Origin: an uncultured Pseudoflavonifractor sp.
GTDB lineage: Bacteria > Bacillota > Clostridia > Oscillospirales > Oscillospiraceae
DNA length: 64,000 nucleotides
Reading direction: 5' to 3'
Assembly (NCBI GenBank): GCA_947577065.1
Contig: CANPTT010000006.1
Coordinates: 1 to 64,000 of the forward strand
Positions within the stretch are counted from its first letter, which is position 1. Each line of letters opens with the position of its first letter. A program made the position numbers and the translations under genes. Below, piece by piece: positions 18,749 through 28,214 of the stretch. Below the pieces are notes generated by a model. That model was not told where the DNA came from. It searched no databases and was given only the letters and a program-made list of their open reading frames with translations.

Positions 18749-19777
18749 TCAATAAAAGTTCAGAATTTCTCCATCAAAGCTCTCATACATGACAGAGGCG
18801 CCTTCATACCAGGCCAGCCTTCCCTCTTGATCGGCATAGAAGTAGCCGGGGACTTCTCCGCCCACCGCCTTGGCGTAGTTGGCCCGGGTCTCCTCTGTCC
18901 AGGGGAGGTCCACCCGGTCCATATTAGGAAAGTGCTCTCTTTGCACCTCGTCCAAGATCTCCTCCGGGTGCTTCTCCAAAGGTTCCCTTTCCACATATCC
19001 ATAAAAACCGAGGCTGGGCAGGGGTGGGAGTTGTTCCCGCCAGGGCTCTCCCTCCCAAGCGTTGGGCATATACTCCAGTTGTGAGAGAGCCACAGTTATG
19101 GTTTGTTCCCAGAGAAGGCCACTGCCGCAGTCCCAGCCGCCCTCGGAAAAGGCCCGCTGGGTATACCTGCCCTCCTCAAAGTCGTAGCACTCTACAATAC
19201 CCCGCTCGCCGTACCTGCTCATGGTTTCCAGCCGGGTCATGAGCAGCATATCATAACGCCAGGAGAATGTGTAAGAATTCCCCCATCTCCAGGCGGAACC
19301 GCCATAATCTTTGTAGTGAAGTTCTCCATTCTCAATAAAAATTCCCTCATAGGGGTCCCCGTACACACCCCCCTGGGTATCCCGGCGAATGAAGTGGTCA
19401 TTGCTCTGGCCCAGAGTATAGCCGCCATCCCCGTCTCCCAGTATGATCGCCAGGGTGCGGGGGGCGTCTGTAAAATACTCGCTGGGCTCCTCCGCCTCCG
19501 AGGGCCGCTCGATGACCACCGCCCAATCCTCCAGGCCGTCCCCGTTCAGGTCCCCGGCGGCCTGGTCCATCACCCGGTCGATGTCCGAGAGCTCCAGCAG
19601 AACCAGGGCCGCTTCAGGAAGGGGTCGCTCAGCGTTGGGGGTGGGCGTTGGGGAGGCGGTCGGGTCGACGGGGGCGCCGGCCTCCGTGGTGGGGGCGAGA
19701 GGCATTATCTCTCCAGCCCTCTCTCCACACCCCGCCAGTATGCAAAGGAACAAGAGCAAGAATAACTTCCGTTTCAC
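18749..19777 (-). CDS. Lipoprotein of unknown function
   Basis: KRKLFLLLFLCILAGCGE lipobox; DLNGDGLEDWAVV FG-GAP-like segment; GTG start overlaps the upstream phosphoesterase stop (GTGA). Confidence 0.7.
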   Translation of the reverse strand: MKRKLFLLLFLCILAGCGERAGEIMPLAPTTEAGAPVDPTASPTPTPNAERPLPEAALVLLELSDIDRVMDQAAGDLNGDGLEDWAVVIERPSEAEEPSEYFTDAPRTLAIILGDGDGGYTLGQSNDHFIRRDTQGGVYGDPYEGIFIENGELHYKDYGGSAWRWGNSYTFSWRYDMLLMTRLETMSRYGERGIVECYDFEEGRYTQRAFSEGGWDCGSGLLWEQTITVALSQLEYMPNAWEGEPWREQLPPLPSLGFYGYVEREPLEKHPEEILDEVQREHFPNMDRVDLPWTEETRANYAKAVGGEVPGYFYADQEGRLAWYEGASVMYESFDGEILNFY

Positions 19778-20244
19778 CGGATGGCCTCCAGCCGGCAGTA
19801 GACCTCCCCATCCCGCTCCTCGATCACGCCGTAAGTGGCCCGGGGGAACCCGCTGACCGTGCCCGGGTTCATCACCCACATAGTCCCTTCCCGAAAGCAG
19901 ACCGGCTCATGGGTGTGTCCAAAGAGAGCCACGGTCGCCTCCCGGCTCCGTGCCTCGGAGGTAAAGGCGCCCACACTCAGCTTTACGTGGTATTCGTGTC
20001 CGTGGGCCATCCACACCTTTTTGCCCAAAAAGGACAACTCCCTCTCCTCCGGCGCGTCTCCATACCAGCCGTCACAATTGCCCCGGACCATCTCCACCGG
20101 AATGTCCGGACAAAGGCTCTGAAGCCGCTCCGCGTCCCGGCTCACGTCCCCCAGATGGAGGATCCGCTCCGGTCTCTCCCGTTCCACCGCCGTCTGCATG
20201 AATCCCAAATTTCCGTGAGAGTCTGAGAATACCAGCCATTTCAT
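19774..20244 (-). CDS. YfcE/MJ0936-family metallophosphodiesterase
   Basis: MKWLVFSDSHGN, HLGDVSRD, VRGNCDGWYGD, MAHGHEYHVK, FGHTHEP metallophosphoesterase motifs. Confidence 0.9.
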   Translation of the reverse strand: MKWLVFSDSHGNLGFMQTAVERERPERILHLGDVSRDAERLQSLCPDIPVEMVRGNCDGWYGDAPEERELSFLGKKVWMAHGHEYHVKLSVGAFTSEARSREATVALFGHTHEPVCFREGTMWVMNPGTVSGFPRATYGVIEERDGEVYCRLEAIR

Positions 20245-20316
20245 ACGCAGTTCACCTTTCCCGCCTTCATTCATATAATAAAAAGAAACCAACTATAATG
20301 TTTGGAGGGACCTTCT

Positions 20317-20595
20317 ATGACCCAGTCTGACTCCACCTTTGACGCCCTGAAGCAAGACCCCAAGGCCGCCCAGCTTTTGGGAGACCCCACCGCTCTAAGA
20401 TCCCTGTTGTCCTCACCGGAGACCCAGAAGCTGGTATCTCTGCTGAACCAGGCGGGTGGCAGCTCTCTCAAATCCGCCGCTCAGGCCGCCGCGAAAGGCA
20501 GCCCCGATGCCCTCATGGGGATCCTGAACCAAGTTATGGGCAGCCCTGAGGGGGCCAAAGCCGCAGAGGCCTTTCAAAAGAAGACCCAAAAATAA
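20317..20595 (+). CDS. Small uncharacterised helical protein (cassette gene 1)
   Basis: GGAGG RBS; 92 codons; LLSSPETQKLVSLLNQAGG and VMGSPEGAKAAEAF. Confidence 0.7.
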   Translation: MTQSDSTFDALKQDPKAAQLLGDPTALRSLLSSPETQKLVSLLNQAGGSSLKSAAQAAAKGSPDALMGILNQVMGSPEGAKAAEAFQKKTQK

Positions 20596-20630
20596 GCACA
20601 TCCGGTCCACCGGGAAAGGGGGCGAGGGAA

Positions 20631-21155
20631 ATGGCGGACCTTCAGGAACAGCTACAGGCTATCTTAGGAAACCCAGAGGCCATGGGGCAGATCACCGCCA
20701 TTGCCCGCGCCCTCACCGGCGGACCCTCGGAAGAGCCGTCGCCCCGGCAGGAACCAGAAGCCCAGGATGTGGAGTTTGTGCCTGTGGAGGAGCCCATCCC
20801 GGACAGTGGCGAAGACGGCCCATATACACCGCATCCACCGGCAGGTCCCGGGGGACCGGGGCAGCCCGGGAAGGGGGCAGAGGAGCAGGCTTCGGCGCCC
20901 GATCTCAGCGCCCTTTTGGGAATGCTGGGAGGCGGAGCCGACATCGACCCCCGGCTCATCCAGATCGCCCTGCGGGTCTTTTCCGAATACTCCGCCCAAG
21001 ATAACGAAAAAGCCGCCCTTCTCTCCGCACTGAAACCCTTTCTTCGCGCCGAGCGCCTGGAGAAAATGGAAAAGGCGGAGAAGGTGGCCAGGCTGAGCCG
21101 GGTGGTGCGGGTGGCCATCCAGCTTCTAAAGGAGGAGGGTACGGGCCGTGTATAA
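20631..21155 (+). CDS. Uncharacterised acidic/Pro-linker protein (cassette gene 2)
   Basis: LQAILGNPEAMGQITAIARAL N-terminus resembling gene 1; overlaps gene 3 start. Confidence 0.7.
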   Translation: MADLQEQLQAILGNPEAMGQITAIARALTGGPSEEPSPRQEPEAQDVEFVPVEEPIPDSGEDGPYTPHPPAGPGGPGQPGKGAEEQASAPDLSALLGMLGGGADIDPRLIQIALRVFSEYSAQDNEKAALLSALKPFLRAERLEKMEKAEKVARLSRVVRVAIQLLKEEGTGRV

Positions 21156-21393
21156 CCCCTATCTCTCTCAGAGCTGGGAGGACCGTATGGGTCCCTCCCA
21201 GCCCCTTAGGACAAAAGCCCCTCCCCCCAGCCGGGAAAAGGCAGGGCTGGGAGGGCTTCTGAAAGGTCTTACATTCGAGGAGCTGGACACGGGGGACGTG
21301 CTGCTCCTGCTCATTTTGCTCTTCCTCTTCCTGGACGACAGAGAGGAAAATCTGGAACTGCTCATCACTCTGGGGCTTATGCTGATCTTATGA
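21148..21393 (+). CDS. Small protein with hydrophobic C-terminus (cassette gene 3)
   Basis: LTFEELDTGDVLLLLILLFLFLDDREENLELLITLGLMLIL; start overlaps gene 2 stop. Confidence 0.7.
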   Translation: MYNPYLSQSWEDRMGPSQPLRTKAPPPSREKAGLGGLLKGLTFEELDTGDVLLLLILLFLFLDDREENLELLITLGLMLIL

Positions 21394-21423
21394 CGGCTCA
21401 GTCCCACGCATACTCCGGAAAAT

Positions 21424-22179
21424 TCAGGAGGCCGTCTCCCCTATGGTGTGCAGGACCGTTCCGTCAGGCAGCTGGAAGGAGGCCGACTGGGATACCGGGA
21501 TCTCCGGAGCGTTGGCGGTCATGGTCCAGACTGTTTCCTCTCCCACCACCGTCTCTGCCGCCGTCAGCAGACCGGTGCTCTCCGAGACCCAATACCGTTC
21601 CACCTGGGAAAGCTCTGGGACCGAGACCTCTACATAGACGCACGCCTCGCCGTTTTTCTCCTCATATCCCGCCGCGGTGATGGAGTCCGTCTCCAGCTTC
21701 AGCACATCCTCATAGGTGGGGATGCGCTGCCCCTCAATATCCATAGAGGAGCTGTCGGCCTCCCAGCTGAGGACCGCCTGTTCCGTACCATACCAGCGCC
21801 AGAGTCTCCCGTCCCCCACTATCGTGTGGACTGAGAGCCCCGAGGGCAGATCCATATCCGCCCGTGTCCAGCCTTCATCCACCCAGACCCAGGCGACAGC
21901 GCTGCTCCCCTCCAGAGTGGTGGTGACCGTACGGGAATAGCTCTCCAGGCGCTCCATCACAGAGATAACGCTCTGGACTGTCTGGGGAGTCACCTCCACC
22001 CGGACCCCGCCCGTCTGCTCCAAGCTCCCCGGCTCCTTCGTCTCTCTGGGGAGCGGGGTGGGCAGGGTGATGGTGGCAGTAGGCCCGGCAAAAAGAGGCA
22101 GCCCAAAGCTGGAGAAGACCGCCAGGGCAATAACAACGGCGATCAGACCGATCAAGATATTGCGATTGTTGCCTTCCAT
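21424..22179 (-). CDS. Uncharacterised membrane-anchored protein
   Basis: N-terminal TM NILIGLIAVVIALAVFSSFGLPLFA; C-terminal region loosely resembling LolA/LppX-like domains. Confidence 0.6.
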   Translation of the reverse strand: MEGNNRNILIGLIAVVIALAVFSSFGLPLFAGPTATITLPTPLPRETKEPGSLEQTGGVRVEVTPQTVQSVISVMERLESYSRTVTTTLEGSSAVAWVWVDEGWTRADMDLPSGLSVHTIVGDGRLWRWYGTEQAVLSWEADSSSMDIEGQRIPTYEDVLKLETDSITAAGYEEKNGEACVYVEVSVPELSQVERYWVSESTGLLTAAETVVGEETVWTMTANAPEIPVSQSASFQLPDGTVLHTIGETAS

Positions 22180-22236
22180 ACTCCGCCCCCTTCCTCTGTT
22201 CAAGCAAAATGCCTCCCCCCAGGGGAAGGCTTTTTG

Positions 22237-23385
22237 TTACGCCCTAAACTCCTCCGGAGCCCTGTCCCGAAGGCCAAAGGCGTACGCAACCGCGTCGGCG
22301 ATGCGTTCGCAGGCATGGCCGTCGCCATAGGGGTTCACCGCATGGGCCATGGAGTCGTAGAACGTCTTGTCGGTAATGAGCTGGGCCCCAAGGGCAAAGA
22401 TATCCTCTTCTCCCGTCCCCGCCAGCTTCACCGTACCCGCCGCCACCGCCTCGGGGCGCTCCGTCTCCCGGCGAAGGACAAGCACAGGCTTGCCCAGGGC
22501 GGGGGCCTCCTCCTGAAGCCCTCCGGAGTCGGTCATCACAAAGGAACACCGGGCCATCAGGTTGTGCATCTCCTCCACGTCAATGGGGTCGATAAGGTGG
22601 ATCCGCTCATGCCCTGCCAGGTACTTCCCCGCCGCTTCCCGGACCACGGGAGACAGATGGACCGGATAGACCAGCTCCGCCTGGGGATAGGTCTCCACCA
22701 ACCGGCGCAGGGCTGTCATGATGTTCTTCATGGGCTCTCCATAGTTCTCTCGGCGGTGGCAGGTCACCGCTATAACGGTCTTTCCCTCATAGTCCAGGTC
22801 ATTCAAGATCCGGGTGGGAAAACAAAAATTGGGCCGAACCGTGGTAGACATGGCGTCTATCACCGTATTGCCCGTCAGAAACACACCCTTGGTGATCCCC
22901 TCCCGGCGGAGATTGTCCCGGTTGGCGGCAGTCGGGCTGAAGTGGAGATCACACAGGTCCCCCACCAGGGTCCGGTTCATCTCTTCAGGGAAAGGAGAAT
23001 ACTTGTCATAGGTCCGCAGCCCCGCCTCCACATGACCCACCTTGATCTGCCCATAAAAGGCGGCCAGGGCGGCAGAAAACGCAGTGGTGGTATCCCCATG
23101 GACCAGCACCAGGTGGGGCTTGGCCTCCTGAAAAACCTTTTCCAGCCCCAGAAGACATTTGGTGGTGATGGTGGACAGCGTCTGCCCCGGCTCCATAATG
23201 TTGAGATCAAAGTCGGGGGTGATCCTGAAGATATCCAGTACACTGTCCAGCATCTGGCGGTGCTGGGCGGTAACGCAGCAGAGACTTTCTATGGCCTCCC
23301 GGCGCTCCAGCTCCTTGACCAACGGGGCCATTTTGATGGCCTCGGGCCGGGTTCCAAAGATGGACATGACACGGATCTTTTTCAT
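22237..23385 (-). CDS. wecB: UDP-N-acetylglucosamine 2-epimerase (non-hydrolysing)
   Basis: KIRVMSIFGTRPEAIKMAPLVKELE, VHGDTTTAFSAALAAFY, GHVEAGLRT, TDSGGLQEEAPALGKPVLVLR. Confidence 0.95.
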   Translation of the reverse strand: MKKIRVMSIFGTRPEAIKMAPLVKELERREAIESLCCVTAQHRQMLDSVLDIFRITPDFDLNIMEPGQTLSTITTKCLLGLEKVFQEAKPHLVLVHGDTTTAFSAALAAFYGQIKVGHVEAGLRTYDKYSPFPEEMNRTLVGDLCDLHFSPTAANRDNLRREGITKGVFLTGNTVIDAMSTTVRPNFCFPTRILNDLDYEGKTVIAVTCHRRENYGEPMKNIMTALRRLVETYPQAELVYPVHLSPVVREAAGKYLAGHERIHLIDPIDVEEMHNLMARCSFVMTDSGGLQEEAPALGKPVLVLRRETERPEAVAAGTVKLAGTGEEDIFALGAQLITDKTFYDSMAHAVNPYGDGHACERIADAVAYAFGLRDRAPEEFRA

Positions 23386-24482
23386 TTTTTGTTCTCCCCT
23401 CTCCGATCCCGCCGGGGCCGGTGCGCCCCATAATACACACTAAGAGCCACCGCCCCTGCCACGCAGAACGCGAACAGCAGCAGCATGGCCTTCACCGCCC
23501 CGCTGGTGGTGAGCACCACAGCGGAGAGGCCCAGGATGGCGGTGATCACATAGAGGACCGCCACCGCCTGCTTTTGGGAGAAGCCCATATCGATGAGCCG
23601 GTGGTGAACATGGCTCCGGTCCGCATGCATAGGACTCTGACCGTGGGCAATGCGGCGGATAAAGGCGAAGCAGGTGTCAAAGATGGGCAGGCCGAACAGG
23701 AGGAAGGGCACCACAAAAGAGATAAGGGTATACATCTTAAACAGGCCCTGGACCGAGATCACCGCCAGAATGTATCCCAGAAAGGTGGAGCCCGTGTCTC
23801 CCATAAAGATTTTAGCCGGGTTCATATTGTAGGGCAGGAAACCCAGGCACCCGCCCGCCAAGGCAGCCACCAGGATGGCTACGGTAGGTTCGCCCAGAAT
23901 AAGGGCGATGACCAGCAGAGTGAGGGAGCTGATAGAGCTGACCCCGCAGGCCAGGCCATCCAGGCCGTCGATGAGGTTGACGGCGTTGGTCATGCCCACG
24001 ATCCATACCACCGTCACCGGGATGGATAGCCAGCCCAGGATCCAGTAGGGTTCGGCGGAAAAGACGTTGGGGTTGGACAGGGCTTCGATCTGATTACCCG
24101 CCAGCACGGCGATCAGGGCGGCAATGATCTGCACCCCCAGTTTGAACTTGGCCCGCAGGTCGTAGATATCGTCAAAGACCCCCAGCACCACGACGATAAC
24201 CGCCCCCAGCAGCATCCCCCGGTAGTTGCCGTACTCCTCCCCCAGAATGGGCAGGAAGACGAGAGTGCTTAAGAGAAAGCCCAGGGCGATAGCCAGCCCC
24301 CCCATCCGGGGGATGGGGTCAGAGTGCATCCGCCGCTCCGGGTCCTTGTCCTTCCGGGGGTCGTCCACCGCCCCCATCTTCACCGCCAGGTTCTTCACCA
24401 CAGGGGTGAGGATCAGGGCGATGAGGAAAGAGGCGCCCAGGGCGGCGGCCACCTGGCCGATCATTTCCAGTGAAATAGGCAT
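23382..24482 (-). CDS. MraY-family UDP-GlcNAc:undecaprenyl-P GlcNAc-1-P transferase (TagO/WecA type)
   Basis: MGAVDDPRKDKDPERRMHSDPIPRMGGLAIALGF, NAVNLIDGLDGLACG, MGDTGSTFLGY; 4-nt overlap with wecB. Confidence 0.93.
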   Translation of the reverse strand: MPISLEMIGQVAAALGASFLIALILTPVVKNLAVKMGAVDDPRKDKDPERRMHSDPIPRMGGLAIALGFLLSTLVFLPILGEEYGNYRGMLLGAVIVVVLGVFDDIYDLRAKFKLGVQIIAALIAVLAGNQIEALSNPNVFSAEPYWILGWLSIPVTVVWIVGMTNAVNLIDGLDGLACGVSSISSLTLLVIALILGEPTVAILVAALAGGCLGFLPYNMNPAKIFMGDTGSTFLGYILAVISVQGLFKMYTLISFVVPFLLFGLPIFDTCFAFIRRIAHGQSPMHADRSHVHHRLIDMGFSQKQAVAVLYVITAILGLSAVVLTTSGAVKAMLLLFAFCVAGAVALSVYYGAHRPRRDRRGENKK

Positions 24483-24543
24483 TTGTTTTTCTCCTTGGTT
24501 CCGGCGTCAGGGCCGGAGGGGTTTTCTGTATGCGCAGGGAGCT

Positions 24544-25545
24544 TTACCGGGGCAGGAAGCCCACCTTTTTATAGACCTTCCGCAGAGTCTTGTTGGCAAT
24601 ATACTCCGCCTTCTCCGCGCCGGCGCGGTAGACGCTCTCCAGGTATGCTTTGTCGGCCAGGAGCCGCTGGGCCTCCGCCTGAATGGGGCGGAGGGTCTCC
24701 ACCACCGCCTCCCCCACCGCAGGCTTGAAGGCGCCGTAGCCCTTGCCCTCAAACTCCCGCTCGATCTCCTCATAGCTCCTTCCGGTGACCGAGGCATAGA
24801 TCTGCATCAGGTTGGCTACGCCGGGCTTCTCCTCCGGGGCATAGCGGACACAGCGTTCCATGTCGCTGTCGGTGACCGCCCGCTTAAACTTTCGCATAAT
24901 GTCCTCCGGCTTATCCATGAGAAACACGCAGCCCTCAGGCTGGGATTTGGACATCTTCTTCTCCGGGGTGGACAGGCTCATGATCCGGGCGCCCACCTTC
25001 TGGATCAGGGGCTCGGGGACCTTAAACACATCGCCATAGACCCCGTTGAAGCGATTGGCGATATCCCGGCAGATCTCCACATGCTGGCGCTGATCCTCCC
25101 CCACGGGGACAAAGTCAGGCTGGTAGATCAGGATGTCGGCAGCCATAAGCACCGGATAGGTGAACAGACCGGCATTGATATTGTCCGCGTTCCGGGCGGA
25201 CTTATCCTTGAACTGGGTCATGCGGGAGAGCTCCCCGAACATCGTATAGCAGTTCAGTACCCAGGCAAGCTGGCTGTGGGCGGGAACGTGGGACTGAATA
25301 AAAAGGGTACATTTCTCCGGATCCAAGCCGCACGCGATATAGCTGGCCAACAGATTCAGCACCCGGCGGCGCAGCTCGGCAGGCTCCTGCCGAACGGTGA
25401 TGGTATGCAGGTCGGCCAGGAAGAAATAGCAGTCGTACTCCTCGATCATCTCCGGCCAGTGGCGCAGGGGACCCAGATAATTGCCGATATGAAGCTCCCC
25501 GCTGGGCTGGATGCCGGAGAGCATTACTTTTTTCTCATTTTCCAT
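24544..25545 (-). CDS. trpS: Tryptophanyl-tRNA synthetase
   Basis: MLSGIQPSGELHIGNYLGPLRHW, KMSKSQP signature. Confidence 0.95.
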   Translation of the reverse strand: MENEKKVMLSGIQPSGELHIGNYLGPLRHWPEMIEEYDCYFFLADLHTITVRQEPAELRRRVLNLLASYIACGLDPEKCTLFIQSHVPAHSQLAWVLNCYTMFGELSRMTQFKDKSARNADNINAGLFTYPVLMAADILIYQPDFVPVGEDQRQHVEICRDIANRFNGVYGDVFKVPEPLIQKVGARIMSLSTPEKKMSKSQPEGCVFLMDKPEDIMRKFKRAVTDSDMERCVRYAPEEKPGVANLMQIYASVTGRSYEEIEREFEGKGYGAFKPAVGEAVVETLRPIQAEAQRLLADKAYLESVYRAGAEKAEYIANKTLRKVYKKVGFLPR

Positions 25546-25585
25546 GGTGTTCACTCCTTTTAGGTACATTGACCCATGTTGATTT

Positions 25586-25614
25586 ATCATACCACATTTT
25601 CCCCCGCTTGACAA
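25586..25614 (-). promoter_or_regulatory. trpS promoter (minus strand)
   Basis: Minus: TTGTCA (25614-25609), 17 bp spacer, TATGAT (25591-25586). Confidence 0.65.
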
Positions 25615-25636
25615 GTTCTTCCCCGGTGGATACAAT
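25608..25636 (+). promoter_or_regulatory. gltX promoter (plus strand)
   Basis: TTGACA (25608-25613), 17 bp spacer, TACAAT (25631-25636). Confidence 0.7.
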
Positions 25637-25759
25637 AGAACTGCTTCACAAGCGCGGAGCGGGATCCGGCAGTTCCTTACGCCGCTCCTTCATTGCAAGC
25701 CGCGAAGGTCCTGCATCGCGGTAAAATAGGGTCAGGCCCATATTTTGGAGGAATCTATC

Positions 25760-27241
25760 ATGGATATGACATGGTTTAATGAGATGGAAGCTCGGATCCC
25801 CACCGGGAAGGTCCGCACCCGGTTCGCCCCCTCCCCCACGGGGTATATGCACGTGGGAAACCTGCGCACCGCCCTCTACACCTGGCTCATCGCCCGGCAT
25901 CAGGGGGGGACTTTCATCCTGCGCATTGAGGACACCGACCAGGGCCGGCTGGTGGAGGGGGCCACCGACGTGATCTACAACACCCTCCAAGAGTGCGGTC
26001 TTACCTGGGATGAGGGCCCTGATGTGGGCGGCCCCGTGGGACCCTATATCCAGACGGAGCGGCGGGACCTATACGGCAAGTACGCCCAGCTTTTGGTGGA
26101 GAAGGGTCACGCTTACTACTGCTTCTGTGATAAGGCAGAATCTGCCGAAGACTCCGGGAATTTTACCAGAGAGGCCGACCCCTGCCGGGACCTCCCCCTG
26201 GCGGAGGCCAAAGCCCGGGTGGCGGCGGGAGAGCCCTATGTCATCCGCCAGCGGATCCCCCTGGATGGACAGACCACCTTTCACGACGCCATCTTCGGCG
26301 CCATCACCGTGGACAACGACACCCTGGACGACCAGGTGCTGCTAAAGCGGGACGGGCTGCCCACCTACAACTTTGCCAACGTCATTGACGACCACCTCAT
26401 GGGTATCACCCACGTGGTCCGGGGCAGCGAATACCTGTCCTCTGCCCCCAAGTATAACCTGCTGTACCAGGGCTTCGGCTGGGCGGTGCCTGAGTATATC
26501 CACTGCTCCCCCGTCATGCGGGACGCCCACAGCAAGATGTCCAAGCGCCACGGAGACCCCTCCTATGAGGACCTGAAGGAGCAAGGTTACCTCACCGGAG
26601 CCATCCTCAACTATGTGGCTCTGCTGGGCTGGGCTCCCAAGGGGGAAAACGCGGAGCGGGAATTCTTTACCCTTCCCGAGCTGGCGGAGATCTTTGAACT
26701 CTCCGGGGTATCCAAATCCCCCGCCATCTTTGACAAGGAAAAGCTCAACTACTTTAACGCCCACTATCTCCGAGAAATGGACCCCGACGCCTTCTTTGCC
26801 GTGGCCGAGCCCTATCTCAAGCAGGCGGTAAAAAACCCTGCGATCGACCTGCGGCTCATCGCTCCCCTTGTCCAAGGCCGGTGCGACACGCTGTGCGACA
26901 TCGCCCCCCAGGTGGACTTTTTTGACGCTCTCCCCCAGTATTCCAACGAGCTGTACTGCCACAAAAAGATGAAGACCGACGAGAAAAACTCCCTGGAGGC
27001 CCTAAAGGCCACCCTTCCTGTGCTGGAGTCTCTCCCGAGTTGGACCTATGAGGCCATCCACGACGCCCTGGTGGGACTGGCCGAGAAGCTGGAGCTGAAA
27101 AACGGCCGTATCATGTGGCCGGTCCGCACCGCTCTCTCGGGAAAGCCTGTCACCCCCGGCGGAGCGGTGGAGCTGTGCCACATATTGGGCAAGGCTGAGA
27201 CGCTGAAGCGGATGGAGCAGGGCATGGCCCAGCTGAGTTGA
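25760..27241 (+). CDS. gltX: Glutamyl-tRNA synthetase
   Basis: VRTRFAPSPTGYMHVGNLRTALYTWLIAR, KMSKRHGDPSYEDL; TTTGGAGG RBS before ATG 25760. Confidence 0.97.
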   Translation: MDMTWFNEMEARIPTGKVRTRFAPSPTGYMHVGNLRTALYTWLIARHQGGTFILRIEDTDQGRLVEGATDVIYNTLQECGLTWDEGPDVGGPVGPYIQTERRDLYGKYAQLLVEKGHAYYCFCDKAESAEDSGNFTREADPCRDLPLAEAKARVAAGEPYVIRQRIPLDGQTTFHDAIFGAITVDNDTLDDQVLLKRDGLPTYNFANVIDDHLMGITHVVRGSEYLSSAPKYNLLYQGFGWAVPEYIHCSPVMRDAHSKMSKRHGDPSYEDLKEQGYLTGAILNYVALLGWAPKGENAEREFFTLPELAEIFELSGVSKSPAIFDKEKLNYFNAHYLREMDPDAFFAVAEPYLKQAVKNPAIDLRLIAPLVQGRCDTLCDIAPQVDFFDALPQYSNELYCHKKMKTDEKNSLEALKATLPVLESLPSWTYEAIHDALVGLAEKLELKNGRIMWPVRTALSGKPVTPGGAVELCHILGKAETLKRMEQGMAQLS

Positions 27242-27263
27242 ACTCATAAGGGGAGGTCGGAAC

Positions 27264-28169
27264 ATGATCTATACCGTCACCTTTAACCCCGCCTTGGATT
27301 ATGTGATGCGTATGCCCTCTTTTCTTCCCGGAGAGACCAACCGGGCGGAGAGCGAGGAGCTCCAGGTGGGAGGCAAGGGGGTCAACGTGTCCTATGTCCT
27401 GAGTCAATTGGGACAGGAGAGCGTGGCCCTGGGCTTTCTGGCCGGGGACACGGGGGAGCTGCTGCGCCGCCGGGTGGAGGCCATGGGGGTCCGGGCCGAT
27501 TTCGTCACCCTTCCCACCGGAGAGACCCGGATCAATGTAAAGGTCAAGGGACAGGTAGAGACCGAGCTCAACGGCCGGGGACCGGACATTCCACCCCAGT
27601 CCATGGAGGAGCTTCTCTCCAGGCTGCACGCCCTGCATGCGGGAGATACCCTTGTCCTGTCCGGCTCCATCCCCGTCTCCCTCTCTCCCCACACCTATGA
27701 GGATATCTTAAGACGCATGTCGGGAAGAGGTGTCCGGTGCGTGGTGGACGCCACCGGGGAGCTGCTCTCCCTCTCCCTTCCCTGCCGTCCATTTTTGGTA
27801 AAGCCCAATCACCAAGAGTTGGGGGAGCTGCTGGGACAGATCCTGGCCCCCGACGATCTGCCCGCCCTCGCCGCCGCGGCCCAGAAGCTGCGGGAGCGAG
27901 GGGCGGAGAACGTGCTGGTCTCCCTGGGGGCCCACGGGGCCCTGCTGGCAGCGGCGGACGGGGAGATCTATGTTCAGAAGGCCCCGGCGGGAACGCTGAA
28001 AAACTCCGTGGGAGCCGGAGATTCCACCGTGGCCGGATTTTTGACCGCCTACAGCCAAGGCTGCCGGGAGTCCCTACGACTGGCAGTGGCCGCCGGAAGC
28101 GCCACGGCCTTCTCCCTTGGTCTGGCCCAGGGGGAAGAGATCCTGGCGTTATACCAAAAGATGGAGTAA
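27264..28169 (+). CDS. 1-phosphofructokinase-family hexose kinase (PfkB)
   Basis: MIYTVTFNPALDYVMRM, GGKGVNVSYVL, NSVGAGDSTVAGFL. Confidence 0.92.
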   Translation: MIYTVTFNPALDYVMRMPSFLPGETNRAESEELQVGGKGVNVSYVLSQLGQESVALGFLAGDTGELLRRRVEAMGVRADFVTLPTGETRINVKVKGQVETELNGRGPDIPPQSMEELLSRLHALHAGDTLVLSGSIPVSLSPHTYEDILRRMSGRGVRCVVDATGELLSLSLPCRPFLVKPNHQELGELLGQILAPDDLPALAAAAQKLRERGAENVLVSLGAHGALLAAADGEIYVQKAPAGTLKNSVGAGDSTVAGFLTAYSQGCRESLRLAVAAGSATAFSLGLAQGEEILALYQKME

Positions 28170-28177
28170 AAACGAAA

Positions 28178-28214
28178 AAGCGTCATCCGGAATCTCCGGA
28201 TGACGCTTTTTTCT
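28178..28214. terminator. Bidirectional terminator
   Basis: AAAAAGCGTCATCCGGA-atc-TCCGGATGACGCTTTTTT. Confidence 0.8.

Noticed and set aside
22234-23433. 399-aa plus-strand ORF opposite wecB
   Set aside because: wecB is unambiguous on the minus strand; the plus ORF has atypical composition.
24226-25563. 445-aa plus-strand ORF opposite tagO/trpS
   Set aside because: Spans two well-supported minus-strand genes and their intergenic region; shadow ORF.
25643-25759. T-box riboswitch in the gltX leader
   Set aside because: No recognisable T-box (AGGGUGGNACCGCG) or terminator/antiterminator pair; GAAGGTCCTGCATCGCGG only superficially similar.
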